A stretch of DNA of 63,793 bases from Candidatus Delongbacteria bacterium (lineage in GTDB: Bacteria > CAIWAD01). The position numbers and the translations under genes were made by a program. Location: NCBI GenBank assembly GCA_020634015.1, contig JACKCN010000009.1:1-63793 (forward strand), in the 5' to 3' direction. The notes beneath the pieces are model-generated. The model was not told where the DNA came from, searched no databases, and worked only from the letters and a program-made list of their open reading frames with translations. Positions 18,690-28,009 of the stretch are shown here, piece by piece. The first letter of the stretch is position 1. Every line of letters starts with the position of its first letter.

Positions 18690-19715
18690 GGATGGGTCGC
18701 CCATTGCATGGCGCCCATTGCATGGCGCCCCGGATTGCACCGGAACAGCTACCTGTCGTTGAGCCCGTGTATGGCATGTCGGGTCCTGCTGGAAGCTTCG
18801 ACCTCCGCCTCTGATCCATCCCCTTCCGCAGGGGTGACGCCGGTGGCGGAACCAGTGAGGCGGGGCAGTCGGGCAGGGGACATCGGCCGCCGCGCTTGCT
18901 CGCCGGACCGCATCGCGGGCCAAGTTTGCGCGGCGCGGGGCCTGCTGAGCCTTCTTTTGGTCTACCTTTTCTTCGCGAAGAAAAGGTAGAGAGCGCCCCC
19001 CGCGCAGGGGAGTGCATTGCCGGCGACCGGCGACAGCATCCGTGACTCGCACACCGTCCGGCGCACAGCAGTTCCGAACGCGAATGAGTTTCGGTGTAAC
19101 CGCTCGGGATCCTCATTCTGGGCGCCACATGCTGTGCGCCCCTTTCACGGGGATGACACTGATTGTGTCACTTCCGCAGCGGTGAGGCCGGTGGCGGAAC
19201 CATCGAGACGGAACGGTCGAGCAGGGAATGCGGGCCGCCGCGCTTGGTCCGAAGGACCGCATCGCGGGCCAAGTTTGCGCGGCGCGGGGCCTGCGGAGCC
19301 TTCTTTTGGCCACACTTTTCTTCGCGAAGAAAAGGTAGAGAGCGCCCCCCGCGCAAGGGAGTGCATTGCCGGCGACCGGCGACAGCATCCGTGACTCGCA
19401 CACCGTCCGGCGCACAGCAGTTCCGAACGCGAATGAGTTTCGGTGTAACCGCTCGGGATCCTCATTCTGGGCGCCACATGCTGTGCGCCCCTTTCACGGG
19501 GATGACACTGATTGTGTCACTTCCGCAGCGGTGAGGCCGGTGGCGGAACCATCGAGACGGAACGGTCGAGCAGGGAATGCGGGCCGCCGCGCTTGGCCCG
19601 AAGGACCGCATCGCGGGCCAAGTTTGCGCGGCGCGGGGCCTGCTGAGCCTTCTTTTGGCCACCCTTTTCTTCGCGAAGAAAAGGTAGAGAGCGCCGCCCG
19701 CGCAAGGGCATGGCC
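18690..19715. repeat. Non-coding cluster of 349-bp tandem repeats with hairpin
   Basis: Two nearly identical 349-bp direct repeats lie at about 19018-19366 and 19367-19715, preceded by a more diverged partial copy from about 18800. Each unit contains a hairpin at about 18962-18989, 19311-19338 and 19660-19687. In the first it is a perfect 28-base palindrome with the arm CTACCTTTTCTTCG; in the others the outer left arm is slightly changed. Each unit also holds a core of about 150 bp rich in GCGGGCCAAGTTTGCGCGG. The short reading frames inside do not resemble proteins and are interrupted differently in each copy. The same core and hairpin occur in opposite orientation at 43.6 and 44.3 kb. Immediately after 18675 is a short direct repeat of CCCATTGCATGGCGCC (18709 and 18716 region). 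Confidence 0.85.
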
Positions 19716-19862
19716 CCCGACGGCCGAATATGTAAAGGGCCTCCGTTCCATTGCATGGCGCCCCGATTTCGCGGACGGCCTCCCAACAGGACAAGAATGG
19801 CGCGACTTGATCGGGCCCGGCTGGAAGCTACGTTGCTACGTCGCAGGGGATGTCAAGCAGGC

Positions 19863-19892
19863 TTGCAAGTCCCGGCTTGCCCGTTATATTTG
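19863..19892 (+). promoter_or_regulatory. Candidate promoter of the pyr operon
   Basis: TATATTTG at 19885-19892 matches the Bacteroidetes-type -7 box TAnnTTTG. A TTG at 19863-19865 lies 19 bases upstream, the spacing usual for that promoter class. The same region also reads as TTGCAA then TTATAT with a short 15-base spacer for a standard sigma-70 promoter. It sits about 40 bases before the PyrR-binding loop and about 270 bases before pyrR, which fits a leader-regulated operon. Prediction from motif only. Confidence 0.45.
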
Positions 19893-19931
19893 GCGCGATC
19901 CGCGCACCCCATGGCGGACTGACCCTTTAAA

Positions 19932-19949
19932 CCGGTCCCGTGAGGCCGG
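19932..19949 (+). promoter_or_regulatory. PyrR-binding RNA loop in the pyr leader
   Basis: GGTCCCGTGAGGCC at 19934-19947 matches the PyrR-binding loop consensus ARUCCNGNGAGGYU of Bacillus at its core UCC-N-G-N-GAGG. It is closed by a CCGG/CCGG stem (19932-19935 with 19946-19949). In Bacillus, UMP-bound PyrR holds this anti-antiterminator and lets a downstream terminator form (established). Here a T-rich stretch TTTCTTT follows at about 20019-20025, but I could not draw one unambiguous terminator, so control might also be through translation of pyrR. Confidence 0.7.
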
Positions 19950-20161
19950 AAAGGACTTCCGATGCACCACCGCGTCCTGCCGCCCGGCACTCGCGCGATC
20001 CCTGCAAGCCCCTGCGGTTTCTTTCCGGAACCACCTTTGGCCCATTCCCGGGCATCCTCAGTCATTCAATCCAATGATCCTTCGCTGGCGAACAGCTGCT
20101 CCGATGCGCGAACCAGCGCGGCGCTGTCCTGCGTTCCACCTTCTGATGGGAAAGGCACCCC

Positions 20162-20719
20162 ATGACCTTTCGTGACAAATCCCAGCTGGCCGATCCCGGT
20201 CAGCTCTCGCGCACCATCGCCCGGTTGGCGCACGAGATCCTCGAGAACAACCGGGAGATCGGCGATCTGGTGCTGGTGGGCATGCAGACACGGGGCGTCT
20301 TTCTGGCGCGTCGCCTGCGGGACCTGATCGCCGGGCTGGACCCCGTCACTCCCGGCTACGGCGAGCTGGACGTGACCTTCTACCGCGACGACTGGCGCAT
20401 GAAGCTCAAGCAGCCGGTCGTGCAGCCCACCCAGATCGATCCGGACATCACGGGCAAGACCATCATCCTGGTCGACGACGTGCTCTACACGGGGCGCACC
20501 GTGCGCGCCGCGCTGGACGCGCTGATGGACCTGGGCCGACCTGGCAGGATCCAGCTGGCGGTGCTGGTGGACCGCGGACACCGCGAGCTGCCGATCCGCG
20601 CGGACTATGTGGGACGCAACGTGCCCACCGCGGCCAACGAGGAAGTGCGCGTGCGCATGCAGGAATGCGACGGCGAGGACGCGATCTGGCTGGTGGAAAA
20701 AATCGACGGGGAGGCCTGA
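20162..20719 (+). CDS. pyrR: Bifunctional pyr operon regulator / uracil phosphoribosyltransferase
   Basis: PyrR binds pyr leader RNA in response to UMP and has uracil phosphoribosyltransferase activity. The 185-residue product matches the family length. It shows the GMQTRGVFLARRL motif near residue 40, the DDWR block around residues 77-80, the PRPP-binding loop VDDVLYTGRT at 104-113, and the VLVDRGHRELPIRADYVGRNVPT block typical of PyrR rather than plain phosphoribosyltransferases. A GGAAAGG Shine-Dalgarno precedes the ATG. First gene of pyrR-pyrB-dihydroorotase-like; the presence of a PyrR loop 215 bases upstream supports autoregulation of the operon. Confidence 0.95.
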   Translation: MTFRDKSQLADPGQLSRTIARLAHEILENNREIGDLVLVGMQTRGVFLARRLRDLIAGLDPVTPGYGELDVTFYRDDWRMKLKQPVVQPTQIDPDITGKTIILVDDVLYTGRTVRAALDALMDLGRPGRIQLAVLVDRGHRELPIRADYVGRNVPTAANEEVRVRMQECDGEDAIWLVEKIDGEA

Positions 20720-20722
20720 GCC

Positions 20723-21676
20723 ATGGACGGAACCCTCAGCCAGCGTCATCTGCTGGGTCTGCAGCACTACACGGCGGCCGACATCGGCCTGATCCTGGAC
20801 ACCGCCAGCAGCTTCCGCGAAGTGCTGGAGCGACCGATCAAGAAGGTGCCCACCCTGCGCGGCATCACGGTGGTCAATCTGTTCTTCGAGAACAGCACGC
20901 GCACCCGGATCAGCTTCGAGATGGCGGAGAAGAGGCTGTCGTGCGACACGGTGAACTTCAGTTCCAGCACCAGCAGCACCCAGAAGGGCGAGACCCTGCG
21001 CGACACGGCGGCCAACATCGAGGCGATGAAGATCGACGCGGTCGTGATGCGCCACAGTTGCCCGGGCTCGCCCGGCTTTCTGGCCGACTGCCTAGACAGC
21101 ATCATCATCAACGCCGGAGACGGCGCACATGAGCACCCGACCCAGGCCCTGCTGGACCTGATGTCGATCCGCAGCAAGCATCCGGGGGGCTTCAAGGATC
21201 TGCGGGTGACCCTTGCCGGCGACATCCTGCACAGCCGGGTGGCCCTGTCCAACATCTACGCGCTGCGCACCCTGGGCGCCAAGGTCCAGGTCTGCGGACC
21301 CGCGACCCTGATTCCCCGCGCGATCGGCGAACTGGGCGTGACCGTGTTCCACCGCATCGAGGAGGCCATTGAGAACAGCGACGTGCTGAACGTGCTGCGC
21401 ATCCAGAAGGAACGCCACACGGCCCACCATTTCCCCAGTGTGCGCGAGTACCACGACCGCTACGGGGTGACCCTCGAGCGGCTCAAGACCCACGCTCCGA
21501 ACGGGATCACGATCATGCACCCGGGACCGATCAACCGCGGTGTCGAGATTTCCAGCGAGGTGGCCGACAGCGAGTACAGCGCGATCCTGGACCAGGTGAC
21601 CAACGGTGTGGCCGTGCGAATGGCCGTGCTTTACCTGCTGCTGGGAGCCGAAACCGTGAAGGGGGAGAACGCATGA
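20723..21676 (+). CDS. pyrB: Aspartate carbamoyltransferase, catalytic subunit
   Basis: Condenses carbamoyl phosphate with aspartate, the second step of UMP synthesis. The 317-residue product keeps the carbamoyl-phosphate motif STRTR at residues 58-62, the HPTQ motif at 138-141, and the MHPGPINRGVEI block that binds aspartate. Length and motifs are those of the catalytic chain; no regulatory subunit pyrI is nearby. It follows pyrR by 3 bp and overlaps the next gene by 4 bp, so the three are translationally coupled. Because the next gene looks catalytically incomplete, it may form a PyrB-PyrX-type complex with this enzyme (inference from Pseudomonas). Confidence 0.96.
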   Translation: MDGTLSQRHLLGLQHYTAADIGLILDTASSFREVLERPIKKVPTLRGITVVNLFFENSTRTRISFEMAEKRLSCDTVNFSSSTSSTQKGETLRDTAANIEAMKIDAVVMRHSCPGSPGFLADCLDSIIINAGDGAHEHPTQALLDLMSIRSKHPGGFKDLRVTLAGDILHSRVALSNIYALRTLGAKVQVCGPATLIPRAIGELGVTVFHRIEEAIENSDVLNVLRIQKERHTAHHFPSVREYHDRYGVTLERLKTHAPNGITIMHPGPINRGVEISSEVADSEYSAILDQVTNGVAVRMAVLYLLLGAETVKGENA

Positions 21677-22995
21677 TGAAGGAACTCAACCTGCGCGGAA
21701 ACGCCCTGCTGCTCAAGGGCGCGCGCGTGCTGGATCCCGGGGCCGGCCTGGATGGCGTGATGGACCTGCGGATCTTGGAAGGGCGCATCGCCGAGATCGG
21801 CCCCGCGCTGAAGGCCGGGACGGGAGCCGTGATCGACCTGAGCGGGGCCCTGATCACACCGGGGCTGGTGGACCTGCGCGCGCGCTTCGGTGAGCCCGGC
21901 CAGGAGGAACGCGAGACCCTGGCCACGGGGCTCAAGGCCGCCGCGGCCGGGGGCTTTGCGGAAGTCTGTGTGCTGCCCGAGACCACCCCGCCCATCGATG
22001 ACGCCGCCGGCCTGGAGTTCTGGCGCACACGGGCGGCGGGTCACGCCGCCCGCCTGCTGCCGGTGGCCTGTGTCACGCGCGGCGGCAGCGGCGAGATCCT
22101 GGCCGATCTGGCCGAGCTGGTGGACGCGGGTGCCGTGGCCTTCAGCGACGGCAACCGTGGTCTGCCCGGGGCCCACGCCCTGCGCGGCAGCCTGCTCTAT
22201 GCCCGTCAGTTCGGGCGGCCCATCTTCCAGCTCTCCGCCGACGAGAGCCTGCTGGGCGGAGAAGTCCACGAAGGCCGGGCCAGCCTCTTCAGTGGGCTCA
22301 AGGGCATTCCGTCCATCGCCGAGGACATTGCCGTCTACCGGGACATCCGCTGCGCCGAGTACGAGAACGCGCCCCTGCACCTGCAGCTGCTCAGCACGCG
22401 CGAGAGCGTGCAGCTGCTGCGCGAGGCGCGCGAGCGCGGCGTGCCGGTGAGCGGTGACGTGGGCGTGCATCACATGTGCTTCACCGAGGAGGACTTCCTG
22501 GCCAGCGACTATGGCCCCGGCCTGCGTCTGCAGCCACCGCTGCGCACCGAGGAGGACCGCCGCGCGCTGATCGCGGCGCTCAAGGACGGCACGTTGTCGG
22601 CGATCGTCAGTGATCATCGGCCCGCGGACTTCGACCGGATGGACCGGGAGTTCAGCTATCGCCCCTTCGGTGCCAGCAGCCTGGAAACCTGCCTCGGAGC
22701 CGCGGTGAAGGCATTGGTCGATACCGGCGAACTCAACCTGGCACGCCTGGTGGAATTGTTCAGCGATGGCCCCCGCCGTGTACTGGGACGCCCTGCCGTG
22801 CGGATTGCGGCAGGGCAGAAAGTCTGCCTTAGTCTTTTCCGAAGCCAATCCTGGACCTACAGGCGGAACGCTGGCCAGAGCCGGGGTGTCAACAGCCCCT
22901 GGGAAGGCCAGGAGTTGCCTATGAGTGGCCTGGGGGTTCTGAATGGCGATCTGGCTTGCCTTGATGAGTCGCTCGCGGAGCTGATCCGGGTCTGA
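21673..22995 (+). CDS. Dihydroorotase-like protein lacking the HxH metal site (PyrC/PyrX-type)
   Basis: A 440-residue member of the class I dihydroorotase family. The fold and order of blocks are clear (LITPGLVDLRARFGEPGQE at 61-79, AAAAGGFAEVCVLPET, AVAFSDGN, GVHHMCFTEEDF, SDHRP, FGASSLETCLG). However, the metal-binding D-x-H-x-H is replaced by D67-L-R-A-R71: both His are Arg. The HH pair, the SD pair and the late SDH Asp remain. Such forms occur as structural partners of aspartate carbamoyltransferase (PyrX of Pseudomonas) and are common in Bacteroidetes pyr genes (family knowledge). The C-terminal about 55 residues after position 385 are not typical. It probably lacks dihydroorotase activity and a true PyrC is expected elsewhere. 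Overlaps pyrB by 4 bp. Confidence 0.8.
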   Translation: MMKELNLRGNALLLKGARVLDPGAGLDGVMDLRILEGRIAEIGPALKAGTGAVIDLSGALITPGLVDLRARFGEPGQEERETLATGLKAAAAGGFAEVCVLPETTPPIDDAAGLEFWRTRAAGHAARLLPVACVTRGGSGEILADLAELVDAGAVAFSDGNRGLPGAHALRGSLLYARQFGRPIFQLSADESLLGGEVHEGRASLFSGLKGIPSIAEDIAVYRDIRCAEYENAPLHLQLLSTRESVQLLREARERGVPVSGDVGVHHMCFTEEDFLASDYGPGLRLQPPLRTEEDRRALIAALKDGTLSAIVSDHRPADFDRMDREFSYRPFGASSLETCLGAAVKALVDTGELNLARLVELFSDGPRRVLGRPAVRIAAGQKVCLSLFRSQSWTYRRNAGQSRGVNSPWEGQELPMSGLGVLNGDLACLDESLAELIRV

Positions 22996-23259
22996 CCGGA
23001 GCTGAACAGACGCTTGTACAGAAACGGGCAGAAAGCCAGTCTCCCTGAGCGGACCAGCCAGCACGTCAAAGCTGATTCAGCTTGGGAAGCGGACAAACAG
23101 GCGCCACGAATTCCGGAACGATTGTTGCGTGATATGTGCGTCAGGGCACAGCTGCCCAGCTCAACGATTTTTCATCAGCCTGAACTGAACTGTCGTCAAC
23201 AGTGAGCCGACCGCAATACCGGACGGTTCTCCCCTGAACCAAGGTCAAGGAGCAAGAGC

Positions 23260-26200
23260 ATGAGAACAGTTTCCAAGGTCCTGCTGACCCTCGCGGTGGC
23301 CGGTGCTTGGCAATCCGCGATGGCCGCGGGTTTTGTCCAGACCGAGTACACGGCTGAGGAACTTCAGCTGAAGGCCGCTGGGTTGGCGGAATCCGCCTCG
23401 GATTGGCGTGCCCCGGCGAATGATGACGCGGGTCGCGAGGGCGGCCCCGATGCCAACGGTTATGGCTGGTTGCATTCCAACGATGCGGGCGGCCCCACTT
23501 TCGCCTGGGTGGACGCGACGGTCTCCGGCACCGATCTGGCGCTCGTGGCGGACGATGGTTCCAGCTCCCCGATCGCGCTGCCCTGGACTTTCACCTTCTA
23601 CGGCGTGCCCTACACCAGCTTCACGGTGTGCACCAATGGGTTCTTGAACTTCGGCGCGTCCAGTACCGCCTTCTCCAACACGAACCTGCCGGCCACCGGC
23701 CAGCCCAATGCGATCGTCGCGCCCTTCTGGGACGACCTGAGCACCGGCTCCCACGGCTCGATCTGGCACTGGTATGACTCGATCAACGATCAGGTCGTCA
23801 TCGAGTTCTTCGAAGTGCCCAAGCTGAGCGCCGTCACCTACAACACCTTCGAAGTGATCCTGCGCCCCGATGGCAGCATCCTGATGCAGTATCTGAGCAT
23901 GCCCGGAGTGCTTACCAGCGCCACCGTGGGAATCGAGAACGCCACCGGTACCATTGGTCTGGCCGCCAATTACAACGGTACGGGTGAACTGATCGCTGAC
24001 GGAGTGGCCATGCTGTTCAGCCAGGCTCCCGGCGACTGGAATCCCCCGGTCATCGTGCACACCCCGTTGGGCACCCAGAACACCACCACCCCGTCCTATC
24101 TGGTGTCCGCCACCGTCACGGACGAAGGCACACTGACCGCCATTGACATGATCTACAACGTCGGTGGCGGAGATGTCACCGTGGCCATGACCAACACGGT
24201 AGGCGACACCTGGGAAGCCAGCATTCCCCAGCAGCCCGACCTGACCGCGGTGACATACCGCGTGGTGGCCAGTGATGACTCGGGCAACGGCCCCTTCACT
24301 ACCACCTCGGGTCCCTACACCTTCAATGTGGTCGGTGATGTCACCAGCTTCCCCTACGAGCAGAATTTCGATCTGTTCGCCACGGGTGCCTTCCCCTTCA
24401 CTGAGAAATGGGCCAACAGCTCGGGGACTCCCGCCTGGTATGCCGGCAGCACCACGCCCTCCGGCGGTACGGGTGCCACGGCCGACCACACCGGTGGTGG
24501 CAAGTTCATCTATTGCGAAACCAGCAACGGCGGCACCGGTCAGGAGTATGTGGTGCTGAGCCCCGTCTTCGACCTGGGTGCCCTCTCCGTGCCCCAGCTC
24601 AAGTTCTGGTACCACATGGTCGGCGCCACCATGGGCACCCTGAACGTGGACGTCCAGGATGTGGACATGGGCATCTGGACCGATGGCGTCTTCAGTCTGA
24701 GCGGCCAGCAGCAGGCTTTGCAGGCCGATCCCTTCCTGCAGGCCACCGTGGACCTGACGGCCTATGCGGGCATCCGCACCCAGGTCCGTTTCCGCGGCGT
24801 GCGCGGCACAAGCTTCACCGGTGACATCTGCGTGGACGACGTGTTCCTGGGCGAAGCCCCGTCCTTTGATGTGGCCCTGGCTCTGGACAGCTTCGCCGAC
24901 CCTGTCTCGATCAACGGCAGCATGGACGTGATGGCCACCGTCACCAATCTGGGTGCCACCTCCGCCGATGTGGACGTGGAGCTGGACTACGACGGTGTGG
25001 CCGGTGCCGATGACACCATCAGCATCATGGCCCTGGGTGCCGGCATGAGCCAGCAGGTGCAATTCACTTCCAACGCTCCCGGTACCGCGGGCAACTATCC
25101 GTACTCGGTCACGGCCGTCGTCACCAACGGTGTGGATGGAATCCCCGGCAACAACAGCGCCAGTGGCACCTACGATGCCGTGGACAGTGCCCTGCCGCCC
25201 CAGAACGTGTTGGCCAGTGATGACCAGCTCGACCAGATCACCGTCACCTGGACGGCTCCCGACTGGTTCGTCGTTCCCCCGGCTCCCCGTCCCCGTCCCC
25301 TGACGGTGAACGATCTGCCCTTCACGGTGCCCGCCGACATGCCCGCCGACAAGATCGCGGACCTTCTGGCCACCTATGAAGCAGCCCATCCCAATTGGCT
25401 GGAGGAGAATGCTTCGCGTTCCTTCCTGAACTACAACATCTATCGCGATGGCAACCTGGTCGGCAGCAGTGCCACCACCACCTTCGTGGATGACCTGAAC
25501 AACGGCGTGGTGATCAACACGGCCTACGACTACAGCGTGACCGCCCTCTGGGACGAAGAAGAATCCAGTGTGTCCGCTGTCGACAGCGGCATGGCCGTGG
25601 GCCGTCCCACCTCCGGTGGTCCCGATGCCCTGGGCTACACCTGGGTCAACAGCAACGATCCGAGCACTCCGGCCACCTATGACTGGGTGGAAATCAGCGG
25701 CATCGGCACGAATCTGGGTATCGTCGGTGACGATGTCAGCGCAAGCCAGGCGCTGTCGTTCAGTTTCCCCTTCTACACGGCCGCCTACAACAGCGTGTCC
25801 GTCAACAGCAATGGTCTCATGGACTTTGCCACCACAAGCACGGCATACAGCAATGTCGCGGTGCCGTCGGCCAGCTTGCCCAATGCAGCGATTTTCCCAC
25901 TGTGGGACGACCTCACCACCAGCACGACCGGCGCGATCTACTACTACGACGATGTCGCCAACAGCCGGGCGATCTTCGAGTGGAGTGCTGTGCCCAGCCT
26001 GAGCGGCGACGGTACGTATACATTCCAGGTCCTGCTCTATGCTGACGGCTCATTCACCGTGCAGTACCAAAGCATCGTGGGCAACAATACCGATGTCACC
26101 GTGGGTTGCGAAGATCAGACCGGCACCGTCGGTCTGCAGGTGAACTTCAACGACGCCGGTGGCGCCATCGCGGACGGTGTCGCCATTGAGTTCACACCGG

Positions 26201-27720
26201 GTGCGGGCGACTTCGTCGCACCGGCCATCGTGCACACGCAGACGATCTTCTCGCTTGAGACCGAATTGGCCGGTGATTACACCATCAGTGCCGACATCAC
26301 CGACGATTCGGGCGTGGCCAGTGCCACACTGACCTACGACAATGGCGGCGGCGCTGTCATGGTGCCCATGACCAACACCGTGGGTGATACCTATGCTGCC
26401 GACATTCCGCATCAGGCCGCCGGTGTGACCGTGACTTACTCGATCGGCGCCGTGGATGCCGGACCCAACAGTGCCGCCGGCAGCACCGGCAACTACAGCT
26501 TCACGGTTGTTTCCACTGCCTGGGAAGTGGCCAACGTGGCCGCCACCGATGGGGGTTATGGTGCCACCACCGTGACCTGGACGGCTCCGGTCGCCCCGGG
26601 CCCCGCTACCGCCAGCACGGATCCGCTCAACAAGCCCGCCATTCTGGATTCCAAGGCCCAGGACCGGCTGAACGCCGAGCTGCGTCGCAACAACGAAGCG
26701 TCCCGTCAGTTCCTGAACTACAATATCTACCGTGATGGCAATCTGGTCGGCAACGCCGCTGCCTCGCCGTTCGTGGACGATGCCGACAACGGTGCCGTGG
26801 AAGGCGTGGTCTACACCTACACCGTGACCGCCCTGTACGACAGTGGCGAATCTCCGCAGGGTCTTGGCGATCTGGGTTCCTTCGTGGCACGTCCCACCAG
26901 CGGTGGACCGGATGCCTTCGGTTACTCCTGGGTCAACAGCGACGATGCCAACGGTCCGGCCTACACCTTCGTGGACATCTTCAACGATCCCAATGCGGTC
27001 AGTGTGTCGCTGACCGATGATGGCGTGACCGCCGCGATCCCGCTGGGCTTCACCTTCCCCTTCTACGGTGTGGACCAGAGCAGCATCTTCATCGGCGCGA
27101 ATGGTGTGCTGTCATTCGGACCGGCCGTTTCGACCTTCCAGAATCAGGCCATCCCGACCGCCGATTCGTACAACAACATGATCTGCCCCTTCTGGGACGA
27201 CCTGGATCCCAACTCCGGCGCGGACGGAACCATTCAGTATCTGGCTGATGGTGCCAACAACCGCTTCATCGTGCAGTACACGGATGTTCCCGAATACCCG
27301 GGTCCCCCGAACTTCACGCACACTTTCCAGGCAATTCTGAATGCCGATGGCAGCATCCTGTTCAATTACCAGACCATGACCGGCGGCAGCCTCGAGGAAG
27401 CCACGGTGGGTATCGAGAACAGCGATGGCAGCGATGCTCTGTCAGTGAACTACAATGACGCCGGCAGCAGCCTGGACGATGGCATCACCATCCGCATCGC
27501 CCTGGCCTCGCCGGCTCCCGTACCCGTGCTGAGCATCGTGCACAACGCCAACAACACGGTGACCCTGACCTGGAGTGACGAGGGCTACGCTTCCTACAGT
27601 GTGTACGCCGCCAACTCCGGGTACGGCCCCTTCACCCTGCTGGAGACCTTGGTTGGCACCTCCACCACGTATCCTTCGCCCAATGGCAAGACCTACTACT
27701 ACGTGGTGGGCAACTACTGA
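23260..27720 (+). CDS. Very large exported multidomain beta-rich protein
   Basis: A 1,486-residue exported protein. An AAGGAG site precedes the ATG, and a signal peptide (VLLTLAVAGAWQSAMA) covers residues 7-22. Three copies of a domain of about 190 residues start near residues 62, 787 and 1216. Each begins GPDA-x-GY-x-W and contains an FPFYG or similar strand, an N-G-x-L/M-x-F motif and an FWDDL or LWDDL turn. Between them are a MAM/jelly-roll-like region (about 365-530), a CARDB-like domain (about 540-645), and fibronectin type III-like domains with the repeated phrase FLNYNIYRDGNLVG near 725 and 1148 and a last one at the C-terminus. Unlike the other exported proteins here it has no FlgD-like sorting tail. 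Likely extracellular adhesion or surface protein; function not assignable. Monocistronic, ended by a strong terminator. Confidence 0.75.
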   Translation: MRTVSKVLLTLAVAGAWQSAMAAGFVQTEYTAEELQLKAAGLAESASDWRAPANDDAGREGGPDANGYGWLHSNDAGGPTFAWVDATVSGTDLALVADDGSSSPIALPWTFTFYGVPYTSFTVCTNGFLNFGASSTAFSNTNLPATGQPNAIVAPFWDDLSTGSHGSIWHWYDSINDQVVIEFFEVPKLSAVTYNTFEVILRPDGSILMQYLSMPGVLTSATVGIENATGTIGLAANYNGTGELIADGVAMLFSQAPGDWNPPVIVHTPLGTQNTTTPSYLVSATVTDEGTLTAIDMIYNVGGGDVTVAMTNTVGDTWEASIPQQPDLTAVTYRVVASDDSGNGPFTTTSGPYTFNVVGDVTSFPYEQNFDLFATGAFPFTEKWANSSGTPAWYAGSTTPSGGTGATADHTGGGKFIYCETSNGGTGQEYVVLSPVFDLGALSVPQLKFWYHMVGATMGTLNVDVQDVDMGIWTDGVFSLSGQQQALQADPFLQATVDLTAYAGIRTQVRFRGVRGTSFTGDICVDDVFLGEAPSFDVALALDSFADPVSINGSMDVMATVTNLGATSADVDVELDYDGVAGADDTISIMALGAGMSQQVQFTSNAPGTAGNYPYSVTAVVTNGVDGIPGNNSASGTYDAVDSALPPQNVLASDDQLDQITVTWTAPDWFVVPPAPRPRPLTVNDLPFTVPADMPADKIADLLATYEAAHPNWLEENASRSFLNYNIYRDGNLVGSSATTTFVDDLNNGVVINTAYDYSVTALWDEEESSVSAVDSGMAVGRPTSGGPDALGYTWVNSNDPSTPATYDWVEISGIGTNLGIVGDDVSASQALSFSFPFYTAAYNSVSVNSNGLMDFATTSTAYSNVAVPSASLPNAAIFPLWDDLTTSTTGAIYYYDDVANSRAIFEWSAVPSLSGDGTYTFQVLLYADGSFTVQYQSIVGNNTDVTVGCEDQTGTVGLQVNFNDAGGAIADGVAIEFTPGAGDFVAPAIVHTQTIFSLETELAGDYTISADITDDSGVASATLTYDNGGGAVMVPMTNTVGDTYAADIPHQAAGVTVTYSIGAVDAGPNSAAGSTGNYSFTVVSTAWEVANVAATDGGYGATTVTWTAPVAPGPATASTDPLNKPAILDSKAQDRLNAELRRNNEASRQFLNYNIYRDGNLVGNAAASPFVDDADNGAVEGVVYTYTVTALYDSGESPQGLGDLGSFVARPTSGGPDAFGYSWVNSDDANGPAYTFVDIFNDPNAVSVSLTDDGVTAAIPLGFTFPFYGVDQSSIFIGANGVLSFGPAVSTFQNQAIPTADSYNNMICPFWDDLDPNSGADGTIQYLADGANNRFIVQYTDVPEYPGPPNFTHTFQAILNADGSILFNYQTMTGGSLEEATVGIENSDGSDALSVNYNDAGSSLDDGITIRIALASPAPVPVLSIVHNANNTVTLTWSDEGYASYSVYAANSGYGPFTLLETLVGTSTTYPSPNGKTYYYVVGNY

Positions 27721-27731
27721 GAGTGAGTCCT

Positions 27732-27756
27732 GCCTGAGGCACCCTGTGCCTCAGGC
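27732..27756 (+). terminator. Hairpin without T-run just after the 1,486-residue gene
   Basis: GCCTGAGGCAC at 27732-27742 and GTGCCTCAGGC at 27746-27756 form a perfect 11-bp stem with a CCT loop, starting 12 bases after the stop codon. There is no U-run after it, so it may protect the mRNA end or act together with the second hairpin 17 bases downstream. Confidence 0.5.
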
Positions 27757-27772
27757 GGATTGACGGTTCGTG

Positions 27773-27806
27773 CATCCCCCGTCTCGCGAGAGGCGGGGGA
27801 TGTTTT
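27773..27806 (+). terminator. Rho-independent terminator
   Basis: CATCCCCC at 27773-27780 pairs with GGGGGATG ending at 27802 around a short inner region that can itself pair (CTCGCGAG), followed directly by TTTT. This is the best intrinsic terminator in the window and separates the large exported protein from the metalloprotease gene. Confidence 0.8.
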
Positions 27807-28009
27807 CGTTGGCCCGGTTGCGTGACCAGCAGAAACCGGCCCGACACCACGGATTTTTTCTTGGCCCTTCGATTGCCAACTCCGACTTTGATCTCCGTTC
27901 AAGCCGACATGCGGCACCCCTCACCGTTCCCAATTCAACCAATTCATCTTCCGGGGCCTCCGGCGCGGAAGTCATGGCCCATGCAGCGGGCCCAGAGTGG
28001 AGACTGTCC

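Noticed and set aside
23245..25389. A 714-codon open frame on the minus strand antisense to the large exported protein
   Set aside because: Gly/His/Val-rich shadow translation without start signal or domain; the plus strand has a signal peptide, ribosome-binding site and repeated domains.
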